A stretch of 64,000 nt of DNA from Acinetobacter calcoaceticus (GCF_016508255.1 NZ_JADVKT010000008.1:62001-126000); one strand, 5' to 3'. Shown: positions 17,646 through 26,613, counted from the first letter of the stretch. Notes: a model not told the origin generated them from the letters alone. Numbers and translations: made by a program.

Positions 17646-18959
17646 ATGCGACAGTTTACGTCTCTTCATGCAGCGATAGCAATTGGAAGCTTATGCTTTT
17701 CTTCAGCGTATGCAACCTCTACATTAGTCCCTATGTCTGATTCGGAACTATCTGCAACTCGTGGTCAGGCTTTGATGAGCATGTCTTATATTGCACCTAC
17801 TGACTCTGCAAACTTAGAAAAATTACGTGATAGTAGTAGTAATGTAGGTTTCTATAAATTGGGCTTAGATGCTGATTTAGAACTGAATGCGAACATTAAA
17901 AAATTGCAGCTTGGGTGCGGTGGAGCGAATGGTGCGGGCGCATGTGATATTGATATCGATAACTTAAGTCTAAGTGGTCTTTCAGATACTAACGATGGTC
18001 GTGCGAGCTCTTCGGCAAAACTAACCAATCCGTTTATTGAGTTTGCGATTAAAAATCCTAACAGTGCATCAACTCGCCAAGTGGCTGGGGTAAGACTAAG
18101 TGCTGAATCTATTCAGGGCTTACTTACTTTTGGTTCGGAAAATACGGCTACAAAAAATGGTATTAACTCTTTTAGTGGGTATATGGTAACTCAAGGGACT
18201 GGAGGAACTGTAAATACATTTGCTCGCTCTCCAGGCTCTGGTTTAACTCAAACTAATTTAGGGACAGTAATTACTGGTCGAGCACGAAGTTCTGATGGTT
18301 TAATCTGGGCTAATTTTAAATCTACAGCTTATGATTTAGGTTTAAGTAGTGCGTCTGGTAGTTTAACTTTGCCTTCACAAGTCATTTCTGGCAAACGTAT
18401 TACTACTGCGAATTTGACTGGTACTGCTAATGTAAGTGGTATTAATTTATCTGGAACTATTTCAGCAGATGCGAAACTCGATCTTGGTTTAACAATTCCT
18501 TTATCAGGTAATTTAACAGGTGTGATTAACAATTTAGGTGTAAATGTTGCTGTAAATGAAGATCTAGGTTACTTCCATAAAGTTAATTTGAATGGCACAG
18601 CGGCCTCTCTTTCCTTACAAGGGCAAAATTTACAATGGACAGGGGCTAAGTCAGTTTCTCAAGCAGGGTGGTGGTTAGAACTTTCGAATCCAATTGATAT
18701 TGGTGACGTAACCCCACAGTCACAAGTAGTCATTACCGATGATGTTGTTAAAGCCGCTCTAGGTAAAGTCAGTGCATATTTAGGAAAAGATGAAAATGCA
18801 GTCAACTGCGGCTTGCTCGCAATTTCTTGTTTGGCAGGGAGTATCAATACAGGAAATATTGATTTATCTGGTCAATCAGTTCCTATGAATTTGACGAATT
18901 TAGTCTTAAAAAACCAGAGTTTTGCTCCTAACTGCTATGGAAACTTAAAGTTCTGTTAA
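17646..18959 (+). CDS. Exported DUF6160-like protein, cluster member 1
   Basis: A 437-residue protein from the ATG at 17646, chosen because ggaggt lies 5 bases upstream; the longer frame would add nine residues. A signal peptide (MRQFTSLHAAIAIGSLCFSS, cleavage near AYA-TS) is followed by the family-type motif LVPMSDSELSATRGQA. The body is Ser/Thr/Asn/Gly-rich with alternating short hydrophobic strands (GISGTISADAKLDLGLT-like pattern), suggesting a beta-rich secreted or surface fold. Mature cysteines occur only as three close pairs: C-x8-C (LGCGGANGAGAC), C-x6-C (NCGLLAISC) and C-x6-C at the very end (NCYGNLKFC). No known enzyme motif. Some Acinetobacter annotations call similar proteins pilus-system (Fil) components; I cannot confirm this. 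Confidence 0.7.
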   Translation: MRQFTSLHAAIAIGSLCFSSAYATSTLVPMSDSELSATRGQALMSMSYIAPTDSANLEKLRDSSSNVGFYKLGLDADLELNANIKKLQLGCGGANGAGACDIDIDNLSLSGLSDTNDGRASSSAKLTNPFIEFAIKNPNSASTRQVAGVRLSAESIQGLLTFGSENTATKNGINSFSGYMVTQGTGGTVNTFARSPGSGLTQTNLGTVITGRARSSDGLIWANFKSTAYDLGLSSASGSLTLPSQVISGKRITTANLTGTANVSGINLSGTISADAKLDLGLTIPLSGNLTGVINNLGVNVAVNEDLGYFHKVNLNGTAASLSLQGQNLQWTGAKSVSQAGWWLELSNPIDIGDVTPQSQVVITDDVVKAALGKVSAYLGKDENAVNCGLLAISCLAGSINTGNIDLSGQSVPMNLTNLVLKNQSFAPNCYGNLKFC

Positions 18960-19192
18960 TCTTAAAAAGAATTTAGTAGTTGGTGCTTTGCATTCATCGG
19001 AAAAGTAATTTTTTACATGCTTTTTTTTGCATTTGTGCAAATATTCCGCATAATAGAAATGTGGAAAGGTTGGCAATATCTTTTAGATATGCCCCTTCGT
19101 CTAAGGTGAAAAGGATAGATTCACCTGACATCAAGGATTGTTAAAGAAAAATAAATATGGTGCGCGGCATCGTATAAAACAGGAAGGTCAAG
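18960..19192 (+). promoter_or_regulatory. Promoter and long leader of cluster genes 2-4
   Basis: A 233-base gap. The motif tttgcattcatcgg (18987-19000) recurs with one change before cluster gene 5. A candidate promoter has ttgcat (19027-19032) and cataat (19049-19054) with a 16-base spacer. That would give a leader of about 130 bases holding the hairpin aggtgaa...ttcacct (about 19104-19125). The ribosome binding site aggaagg is just before the ATG at 19193. Confidence 0.35.
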
Positions 19193-21232
19193 ATGACTAC
19201 ACTTAATTATACGGTAAGGTTTCAAAAAACCGTTTTGGCAAGTTTAATTGGGCTTTGTATAAGCCAAGCTAGTTTCGCACTCGAAGAACTTTCTGATGCG
19301 GGCTTAAGTGAAACTACAGGTGAAGGTATTGCTATCTTGCCACAGAGTGCTTATATGGTATTTCGTGGTGCAGGTCCTAATGAAACCTCTAATCAGATAT
19401 TAACTGATCGGACTAAAGACACTGGTTATATCAATTATGTGCCTGTTGGTCCTTTAAGTATGACAGCGGCAGATACCAATAAAAATGGCTCGATTGATTC
19501 GGGTGACCGCGCGGTTGGTAAAGCAGATATTTTTCTTTATGGCTTAGCGCTTTCTAAATCTGATAATGATACAAATACCCGTATTGCTTCTACTGATGCG
19601 GCTGCTGCAATCTCAAGTTGGGGTACTGCTGTTAACCCATGGATTTTTAAAGTCGCGACAGAAAATTCGGTACCTAATTTCAGTGCAGCAAATTGTAGTG
19701 GTGCGACGGACCCAACTTGCCAAGTAACCTATTTAGCTTTGGAAGCTCCTTTGTATGAAGTTGGAACGAAGGATTCTATAGGTATAGATGCTTATAAACT
19801 GAAATTAGGTTTGTGGTCAGATATTTTTGTCCGGAATCCAAATAAAATAGATGGTGCAGCAGATCAATTTAATTATGGCGATTCAAATGGTTTAATTGGC
19901 ACTAGTACCGATGCAAGTCGTGCAAATCGCCTTCGTTTACAAGGGGTTTGGAATAATTTTAGCTTAAATGGCAGCCGTTTACAGCTTTTCCAAACATTAG
20001 GAGGTGCAACATCTGCTGGTGGAATGAGTCCTTTTTATAATAATACTTTAGGTTTAGCAGGAGTTATTCGTTTAAACAGCGGTGATGCATCTAATTTAAG
20101 AGCAACAATTACTTCAAATACTCCAACATCTACGGTAGGACCATGGGTAAATCGCTATAGTACCCAATATACTGGTGCGCCAAGTAATAACTCTCCAAGC
20201 TCGGATTGGTTATATCGGATTCGTAGTCAAACTACGACCGTTACTTCTACAGGTTCATGGACCGCGCCAACTGATAGTGCTATGAATAATGTATTACGGT
20301 TGAGTACTAGAGAAACGAGTGATACCGGAAATCTGCTCACACCTGCAATTAATGGTGGGCTTGCTCCAACTTTTGATGCGAATGAAGGTTTATATCTCTA
20401 TAACCCAAATATTAACCTTGTTTTGGGATCTTTATATCAGCCACTGGTTTTAAGCTCAGATGGTAAAAACTTTAGTTTAGAACTTGCTCGTATTCCGAAT
20501 AAACCAGAAATTTATAAGAAAATTTATACAGATTATAGTGGTGCCGATACGAGTTATTTAGGTTCAACTTGTAATATTTACCAATGTGGTACGAATGTAA
20601 CATTAGGTGGTAAAACTTACCAAGGTTCTAGTGCAACGCATAGCAGTATTTCAATTGGTTCAACCGTTTATAATGCAACGAATAATACTTTAGAAGCATT
20701 TAAAGGGAACAGCACACAAGATGCGGTCGGTATTTCATTTGGTAAGTTGCCTACAGGCACTGTGGCGGCTATAACGCAGACTAGCAATTTCTATCAATTG
20801 CAAAATCAGGAGCGCCGTGCAGGTAGTTATAGTTGTGGATTTTTGAACTTAAGTACTTGTTATGATACTTGGCAGTACCGTACAGCAACAGGCTGGACTG
20901 GAAATGCAGGCTCAGGTTTGAAATTTGACTCTCAAAGTGCTAACTGGGCAAATGTAGATAGCACGGCTTATTATAATCCTACGGTAAATAATACAGGATA
21001 TACCTTAGCTGATGCAGGGAATAGCGCTCAGTTTGTTGTACCAAATGGCACACCTCTACCAGATGCAGTTTATAACAATGGACGTTGGTCTACCACTACT
21101 CCAAATGCAGATTTAAACACCTATAAGTTATCGGGAGCGCAGATCAGTTCTGCAATTACCAATAACATGGGTTCAGCTGTAATTGATGGTGTATTAATCC
21201 AACATTTGAAACTCACCACTAAAGGCTTATAA
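19193..21232 (+). CDS. Exported DUF6160-like protein, cluster member 2
   Basis: A 679-residue secreted protein. Signal peptide residues 1-29 (SLIGLCISQASFA), then LEELSDAGLSETTGEGIAIL, the shared cluster motif. Residues 94-105 (DTNKNGSIDSGD) form a calcium-binding-type loop. The long remainder is rich in Asn, Thr, Ser, Gly and Tyr, with no transmembrane helix. Six mature cysteines fall in three close pairs: CSGATDPTC, CNIYQC and CGFLNLSTC. The next gene starts 15 bases after the stop, so genes 2-4 look like one operon. Function unknown; a surface or matrix role is only inferred from export and composition. Confidence 0.7.
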   Translation: MTTLNYTVRFQKTVLASLIGLCISQASFALEELSDAGLSETTGEGIAILPQSAYMVFRGAGPNETSNQILTDRTKDTGYINYVPVGPLSMTAADTNKNGSIDSGDRAVGKADIFLYGLALSKSDNDTNTRIASTDAAAAISSWGTAVNPWIFKVATENSVPNFSAANCSGATDPTCQVTYLALEAPLYEVGTKDSIGIDAYKLKLGLWSDIFVRNPNKIDGAADQFNYGDSNGLIGTSTDASRANRLRLQGVWNNFSLNGSRLQLFQTLGGATSAGGMSPFYNNTLGLAGVIRLNSGDASNLRATITSNTPTSTVGPWVNRYSTQYTGAPSNNSPSSDWLYRIRSQTTTVTSTGSWTAPTDSAMNNVLRLSTRETSDTGNLLTPAINGGLAPTFDANEGLYLYNPNINLVLGSLYQPLVLSSDGKNFSLELARIPNKPEIYKKIYTDYSGADTSYLGSTCNIYQCGTNVTLGGKTYQGSSATHSSISIGSTVYNATNNTLEAFKGNSTQDAVGISFGKLPTGTVAAITQTSNFYQLQNQERRAGSYSCGFLNLSTCYDTWQYRTATGWTGNAGSGLKFDSQSANWANVDSTAYYNPTVNNTGYTLADAGNSAQFVVPNGTPLPDAVYNNGRWSTTTPNADLNTYKLSGAQISSAITNNMGSAVIDGVLIQHLKLTTKGL

Positions 21233-21247
21233 GAGGAGGATAATGAT

Positions 21248-21973
21248 ATGAAAAAATTAAGTACTTTAATCCTCGCTCTTTGTGCAACAGTTACTCATGC
21301 GGAACTACAAACTTTAGATAATGATGCATTGCAGGCGATTAATGGACAGGCTGGTGCTGATTTATCTTTGATGCTTAATTTAAACCAGACGAGTAACGGT
21401 ATATTTGATAATGGTAGTGGTGGTGTCTGTGAGAACGTAGAGTTCTGTCATTTAGGTTTAGCGATTAACAAACGGTTTGTGCAAGCTGATGCGACTAAAC
21501 CAAGTGGTTGGGCTGAAAATAGCGATAGTGGTAATAAACTTTGGTTAGTTTTTAAGGGTATACAAGGCACATTGAATATTCAGAAAATGGGGCTTGATGG
21601 CGCTGATTTAAAATATCTAGATAAAAGTAATACCGAGATAATTAAGCCTGCTATTCAGCTTAGTTTTAGTTCAGCTCAACCGATTTTATTCCGTAATTTT
21701 GGTTTTAATGCTTTATCAATTGAGCAAGATAACTTTACGAGCTCAACAACTACGCAAGGCTCGAGTGCAAATATGTATGATTATGCATATTTCAAAAAAA
21801 CAACATATGCGGCGACTGCTAATAGTGGGAGTCAGCAAGTTGCTACAGCAACTCCATCAGCCTATGACTATGGACGTGAAACTGGTTTTATGGGCTTGAT
21901 GATGAACGGAAACTTAGCTATTCAAGGAAAAGTCATGGTCTTTAGTTGTGATGGTAGCCATCCTCGTTGTTAA
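21248..21973 (+). CDS. Exported DUF6160-like protein, cluster member 3
   Basis: A 241-residue protein, the smallest of the cluster. Signal peptide MKKLSTLILALCATVTHA, then LQTLDNDALQAINGQAGADL. Two close cysteine pairs, CENVEFC (about residues 59-65) and CDGSHPRC at the extreme C-terminus, and no other mature cysteine. A good ribosome binding site (gaggagga) lies in the 15-base gap after gene 2. No transmembrane helix and no known catalytic motif. It probably acts with its operon neighbours in the envelope or outside the cell (inference). Confidence 0.7.
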   Translation: MKKLSTLILALCATVTHAELQTLDNDALQAINGQAGADLSLMLNLNQTSNGIFDNGSGGVCENVEFCHLGLAINKRFVQADATKPSGWAENSDSGNKLWLVFKGIQGTLNIQKMGLDGADLKYLDKSNTEIIKPAIQLSFSSAQPILFRNFGFNALSIEQDNFTSSTTTQGSSANMYDYAYFKKTTYAATANSGSQQVATATPSAYDYGRETGFMGLMMNGNLAIQGKVMVFSCDGSHPRC

Positions 21974-22005
21974 GGGTTAATGTAGATTTCAAAGGAACTG
22001 AAGTG

Positions 22006-24417
22006 ATGAAAAAAAATAAAGAAAATCACAGCTCAAAGTTTATTTTAAATACATTAGCAACCAGCATGTTGTTAGTGAGTGGACAAATCTATGCTTTAGA
22101 AGCTTTAACAGATGCTGATTTGAGTGCCGTCAATGGACAAGATGGGATCTCTATTCAAACTACGTTTAACGAAATCAATATTGATAATGCTTATTGGGAT
22201 GACCATGCAGGCACACCAACAAGTGCTGATCAGGTCTTAAGAGCTCAAGCAAGTGGTGTAAAAGTCCAAAAAAGTAATGCATCTAATCAACCCTTAAGTA
22301 CTAATTACCGTTTAGATGTTGGGAGTAATACAACTACAGGTAAAGCAGGCATAGATTTTTCTATGCAGAGTAGTCCTTCTCTTATTACCGTAAATAGCTT
22401 CAAAGTTTGTAATAGTTCAGCTACATGTTCGCCAACTTTAGGGCAATTAGCGATTCAAACGACTTCTCCTTTAAATTTAGCAATCACTACCCAAGATGGT
22501 TTATTTAACCCCAATAGCCAATCTAGCATGACGCTTGGTATTAATAATGCCAATATTTATTTAGGGCAATTAGATGCTCGCAGTCAGTTAAACCAACTAA
22601 TTTTAAAAAACTTTAACTTTAATTTTGTTGGTAAAGGAGTGATGTTTGTAGATCCATCCCGTGGTGTAGTTTTACAGACAAATACGGGAACAAACATTGC
22701 TAGTGTAGGGCAAAGTCCGAACAGCACCTATGGTTATGTTGATTTTAACCGCGTAGCAGATTCAGCTTCGGGTTTAACAGCAGGTACCTATGTAGACAGT
22801 AGCGGAAAAGTAACAAATTCAGGCCTAAATATTGAGGTCATGCTCAGCTCTAATGTAGATAAATCTAACCCTTATACTCTAGATGCAACCAATAGCCCGC
22901 AAAATGCGAAAGGCTTAATTCGTTTAGGGGCAAGTGGCCGAATGGTCAATGGTTATCTACAACTTCGTGGGTTAGATGGTACGGCAGACACTACCACTTT
23001 AGGCACTGCAAATACAGCTTCGGGTACAGGTTCAAGTAATAGTATTTTGGGTAACTCTGGTGTTGCCTTTCGTATGAAAGGTGAATTCACTAAAGATAAT
23101 GACTCAATGCTAGGCTCAGATGGTAAAGCAACTACCTTAGAAATTGGGGGGGCTGGTCTGAATGCTTACGGTTTCGAATTTGGTAATTTAACAGGACTTA
23201 ACTCTGCTACACGTGGTTATTTCGATAGTGGGAATATTTATCTAAATCTTGCAGATACGAAAACCTTATTAATGCCAACCAATGCGACCTTAAATGGAAT
23301 TCGTTTAGGTAGCGGTACTCTAACGACAGCTGCTGATTATCAGCATAATATTCACCGTGATACGGTTACTAATCCATTTAGTTTAATTCTTGCTATGCGT
23401 GGTGCTGAGTTTCAAGCATTTTCAAGACGCGGTCGATTTACTACAAGTGCGAATGTCGCTGCTGCAAACCAGTTTTCAGACAATGGTTTAACTAACCAGT
23501 GGGGTTTAGCCTTACCTTTTTATAACTTAAATGCAAATGCTGCTGTTTATGGTTTAGATGCCCCTTCAAATAGTGCTTATTACTATACAAAAGATGCCAA
23601 TGGCAAGCCTGTTCAGAATGTTGTTGCTACAACTGGAACGACTTCGCGTTTAGGTTTTGGTATTGCTGCCGGAACTACCGGACGTGATGCGACTGGAACC
23701 AAAACGACCTCAATTTTATTAATTGATGGTTCTCCAAATGCCAATAATGGGGGTAGTCCTACCGATTATTACATGGGATTACGTAACATTGATATGTTCG
23801 TTAAAGGCAATGGAAGTATTGGTTTAGAAAATGGTAGTCTCAACATTAGTTTAAAAGAGATGCTGCTTGCTTTATCAACAGAAATTGCAGCAGGTTATTT
23901 ACCAGGGGCTAAATATAAAACTTGTCCCGCTACTGGTTCATGTACTTCTCCAATCGACAATTTTGCCAGAAACAATGATGTCTTATTTGGTTTGAAACTG
24001 CGTTTAGGTGGAGATCTTAACTTATCAGTTGTGCCAAACAGTTCAATTGCTGATGGTAGTGCTTTAACTGTCTTAGGCGATTTTACAATGCCTACTACAG
24101 CAACTGGAAACTCAGTCCAGATTAGTGATCCGATTGATGGTTCTGCAATTGGTTTTGAGAATATGACTGGTAAACTAGCGTTTAACTCTGCGTTAGTTGT
24201 GGGTAAAGATACTGCAAGTGGATTGGGTAAGGTCGGCGTAAATACATCAGTTTATTTTAATCCAGATAAGAGTATTGATGGCGCATTACGTGTTAAAGAT
24301 ATTAATTTCTATCCGCCATCAACTGGTGCAGGTGCACGTTTAGGTGAGCTTGCAATTACTGGTGGACGTTTAAATAGCAGCTTTAGTATTGTGCCTAGAA
24401 ATGGTGCTTTTAACTAA
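22006..24417 (+). CDS. Exported DUF6160-like protein, cluster member 4 (largest)
   Basis: An 803-residue protein. The longest frame begins at 21967 inside gene 3, but the ATG at 22006 follows aaaggaa and opens a proper signal peptide (MKKNKENHSSKFILNTLATS, cleavage near IYA-LE). So the true gap to gene 3 is 32 bases. After the signal comes LEALTDADLSAVNGQDGISIQ, the best example of the shared motif. The body is Asn/Ser/Thr/Gly-rich, has repeated short beta-like strands and contains two C-x5-C pairs (CNSSATC and CPATGSC). A strong terminator follows, closing the gene 2-4 operon. Confidence 0.7.
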   Translation: MKKNKENHSSKFILNTLATSMLLVSGQIYALEALTDADLSAVNGQDGISIQTTFNEINIDNAYWDDHAGTPTSADQVLRAQASGVKVQKSNASNQPLSTNYRLDVGSNTTTGKAGIDFSMQSSPSLITVNSFKVCNSSATCSPTLGQLAIQTTSPLNLAITTQDGLFNPNSQSSMTLGINNANIYLGQLDARSQLNQLILKNFNFNFVGKGVMFVDPSRGVVLQTNTGTNIASVGQSPNSTYGYVDFNRVADSASGLTAGTYVDSSGKVTNSGLNIEVMLSSNVDKSNPYTLDATNSPQNAKGLIRLGASGRMVNGYLQLRGLDGTADTTTLGTANTASGTGSSNSILGNSGVAFRMKGEFTKDNDSMLGSDGKATTLEIGGAGLNAYGFEFGNLTGLNSATRGYFDSGNIYLNLADTKTLLMPTNATLNGIRLGSGTLTTAADYQHNIHRDTVTNPFSLILAMRGAEFQAFSRRGRFTTSANVAAANQFSDNGLTNQWGLALPFYNLNANAAVYGLDAPSNSAYYYTKDANGKPVQNVVATTGTTSRLGFGIAAGTTGRDATGTKTTSILLIDGSPNANNGGSPTDYYMGLRNIDMFVKGNGSIGLENGSLNISLKEMLLALSTEIAAGYLPGAKYKTCPATGSCTSPIDNFARNNDVLFGLKLRLGGDLNLSVVPNSSIADGSALTVLGDFTMPTTATGNSVQISDPIDGSAIGFENMTGKLAFNSALVVGKDTASGLGKVGVNTSVYFNPDKSIDGALRVKDINFYPPSTGAGARLGELAITGGRLNSSFSIVPRNGAFN

Positions 24418-24423
24418 TGAATA

Positions 24424-24449
24424 AAAGTGACGATTATCGTCACTTTTTT
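24424..24449 (+). terminator. Intrinsic terminator closing cluster genes 2-4
   Basis: aaagtgacga-tta-tcgtcacttt: 10-bp perfect stem, 3-base loop, T run. It separates gene 5 into its own transcription unit. Confidence 0.9.
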
Positions 24450-24477
24450 ATATAAATTTTATTTTAGTGTGATTGGA

Positions 24478-24505
24478 TTTGCATTCGTCGGGTTAAAGGG
24501 ATAAT
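24478..24505 (+). promoter_or_regulatory. Candidate promoter/shared motif before cluster gene 5
   Basis: tttgcattcgtcgg (24478-24491) matches 18987-19000 at 13 of 14 bases. Here it is followed by a gataat box at 24500-24505, so TTTGCA/GATAAT with a 16-base spacer could be a promoter. The motif may be a regulator site common to the cluster. Confidence 0.35.
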
Positions 24506-24578
24506 AGCTTTGTAGTTGAATATTATTCTGCTAGTCTGAACAAATAATAAACGTTTGTCTCTTAAGGATTAGAGCGAC

Positions 24579-25532
24579 ATGAAAAATAAAAATATAGGGT
24601 GCTGGTTGTTACTTGCCAGTAGTTCAAGTGTTTTTGCAATGCAGCCTTTGGATGATCAAAGTCTTGCCGCTACAACAGGCCAAAATGGCTTAACACTAGG
24701 TATTCAGGCTGATAAAGTTCAATTTAATCAAGTCGCACTCATTGATACAAACGGTATTGCTTCAACTTCATATAGCAGTAAGGCTGGTTTTGTCATTGCA
24801 GGGAATTCTACTAATCCAGTTCCTGGTATTGAATTTATTAAAGCTGCCGTATCGAGTAATCCTTCTTTTAATATCGTAATGGATACAGATGCAGGTGGTG
24901 GAAATCCTTTTTTAAATTTAGCTGTATCGATGGGGAGTGATGTAAACGGTATTCGACTTTTACCATTTTCAGTCTATATGGCCCCAAGTGCATCTTTATC
25001 TAGTCCATCCAATTATGCAGTGACAAGTTATGCCCCCCAATCAATTTTTAGTTCGGGAACAATCGTAAATACTGGCGTAAAAGAACTGATTCGTTCTACT
25101 GGAAATCTAGATATTAACTTTGTACAAACCAATAAACCTCGTTTAAATATTCAGTTGGGGCATGCTGCCCAGTCTGTTATGGTTAAATTCGGTGGTGCAA
25201 TCCAATCTATTTGTTCTGCTGCTGATGGTTGTCCAATTACCTTAGTGTCCGATAATACGGGTGCTACATTTGGATTTAAGTTTGCAGGAACAAATACTTC
25301 AACTGGTTTTGTGTTAGATGGTTTTTATGCAGGTGTTGATCCAACAGGATTAACTTTTGGGAATACAGGCGTATCGAGTAAGTTTGATGCTTCACTTAAC
25401 AACGTCACTTTAGGAAATATGGGAACCCAAAATACAACGACATTTAATAACTTACCTAATGGTTCTATGGGGAGTTTTGGCATTACTGGTGCTTCTGTAA
25501 CTGACCTAAAAATGAAAGTAAGTGGTTTTTAA
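24579..25532 (+). CDS. Exported DUF6160-like protein, cluster member 5
   Basis: A 317-residue protein. Signal peptide MKNKNIGCWLLLASSSSVFA, then MQPLDDQSLAATTGQNGLTLGIQ, the shared motif. One C-x5-C pair (CSAADGC, about residues 212-218) and no other mature cysteine. Otherwise Ser/Thr/Asn/Gly-rich with beta-like alternation and no transmembrane segment. It has its own upstream region between two terminators. It is homologous in layout to members 1-4 rather than a duplicate of any one of them. Function unknown. Confidence 0.7.
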   Translation: MKNKNIGCWLLLASSSSVFAMQPLDDQSLAATTGQNGLTLGIQADKVQFNQVALIDTNGIASTSYSSKAGFVIAGNSTNPVPGIEFIKAAVSSNPSFNIVMDTDAGGGNPFLNLAVSMGSDVNGIRLLPFSVYMAPSASLSSPSNYAVTSYAPQSIFSSGTIVNTGVKELIRSTGNLDINFVQTNKPRLNIQLGHAAQSVMVKFGGAIQSICSAADGCPITLVSDNTGATFGFKFAGTNTSTGFVLDGFYAGVDPTGLTFGNTGVSSKFDASLNNVTLGNMGTQNTTTFNNLPNGSMGSFGITGASVTDLKMKVSGF

Positions 25533-25561
25533 AAATTAATAACTTAACCTGAAATACGAAA

Positions 25562-25598
25562 GAGGGCGGTTGTGAAAACAATCGCCCTCTTTTTTTAT
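25562..25598. terminator. Bidirectional terminator between cluster gene 5 and dusC
   Basis: agagggcggttgt / acaatcgccctct with one wobble pair and a gaaa loop, then seven or more T. It lies between the ends of two convergent genes. Confidence 0.85.
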
Positions 25599-25610
25599 GA
25601 CTAGACTGCG

Positions 25611-26567
25611 TTAAATATTTACTGATTTAGTTTGTTCTAACTGTTGAACAATTTCATCCAAAGCTTTAATACGTTTAACTTGGTCCCATAAGTTTTTAGC
25701 TTGTGGATAGGCTTTCGTCATCATTCCTAACCATTGCTTATAACGACCAACCATACCAATTTCTGTTTTTGCTTGACCGTTTAAAAAACGGATTTGTAAG
25801 TCAACCAATTGTTCCCAGCTAAATAGTGCTTCGTCCATATTTTCACGAATACATTGTGTTAAGTCGGGTGTAGTCACAGCACCACGGCCAATCATTAAGT
25901 CTTCACAGCCAGATTGTTGCTGACAGGCTCTAGCATCGGCATTGGTCCAGATTTCACCGTTGGCAATTACATTAATTTTTAAAGCTTCTTTAATGGGTAG
26001 AATTTTTTCCCAATAAGCGGGCGGAGTGTAGCCATCTGCTTTAGTACGTGCATGAACCGTCAACCAACTTGCACCTGCATCTTCAACAGCATGGGCATTT
26101 TCCATAGTATGGTTTTCATCTAGATAACCCAAACGCATTTTTGCTGAAACAGGAATATGTGCGGGCACAGCATCTCTTACAGCTTTAATCAGCATATGTA
26201 CGACATCAGGTTCATCGAGAAGTACCGAACCACCTCGGTGTCGGTTTACAGTCTTTGCAGGGCAACCGAAATTAAGGTCGATTGCAGGTGCGCCCAGTTC
26301 AACAACTTTTGCTGCATTTGCTGCGAGCATATCTGGATTATTACCTAAGAACTGCACATGTACAGGTGTACCAGCTGCTGTTTTACCGTCATTTTTTAAT
26401 TCAGGACAAAAGCTATAGTAAATATGGTCGGGCAAAATGCTGTCTGTAACTCGAATAAACTCGGTTACACACCAGTCGAAATGACCAACAGATGTGAGCG
26501 TATCCCGCATGATCGGGTCAGTTAAACCTTCCATTGGAGCGAGTATGAGTTTCACAGTCTGTGTCAC
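25611..26567 (-). CDS. dusC: tRNA-dihydrouridine(16) synthase DusC
   Basis: A 318-residue FMN enzyme that reduces uridine 16 in the tRNA D-loop using NADPH. The N-terminal LILAPMEGLTDPIMRDTL is the FMN-binding start. DWCVTEFIRVTDSILP resembles DusC rather than DusA/B. The catalytic Cys is in NFGCPAKTVNRHRGGSVLL (about residues 95-113), and SAKMRLG and NVIANGEIW are TIM-barrel flavin contacts. Length fits DusC (E. coli 315). Preceded on the same strand by ypjD with a terminator between them, so it has its own promoter. Confidence 0.92.
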   Translation of the reverse strand: MTQTVKLILAPMEGLTDPIMRDTLTSVGHFDWCVTEFIRVTDSILPDHIYYSFCPELKNDGKTAAGTPVHVQFLGNNPDMLAANAAKVVELGAPAIDLNFGCPAKTVNRHRGGSVLLDEPDVVHMLIKAVRDAVPAHIPVSAKMRLGYLDENHTMENAHAVEDAGASWLTVHARTKADGYTPPAYWEKILPIKEALKINVIANGEIWTNADARACQQQSGCEDLMIGRGAVTTPDLTQCIRENMDEALFSWEQLVDLQIRFLNGQAKTEIGMVGRYKQWLGMMTKAYPQAKNLWDQVKRIKALDEIVQQLEQTKSVNI

Positions 26568-26582
26568 CTGAGCAAAAAGAAA

Positions 26583-26613
26583 ACAGCGTTATACGGGATA
26601 TGTATAACGCTGT
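26583..26613 (-). terminator. Terminator after ypjD
   Basis: 11-bp perfect arms acagcgttata / tataacgctgt with a 9-base loop. On the minus strand it is followed by ttttcttttt, so it terminates ypjD before dusC. Confidence 0.8.

Noticed and set aside
21699..21899. Plus-strand frame inside cluster member 3
   Set aside because: Out-of-frame overlap with a gene that has a signal peptide and family motif; no ribosome binding site.
17646..25532. Double-glycine bacteriocin leaders in the cluster proteins
   Set aside because: The L-(S/T)-D-x-x-L...G-Q segment resembles such leaders, but it follows a normal signal peptide, ends in GQ or GE rather than GG, and the proteins are 240-800 residues long with no peptidase-transporter nearby.
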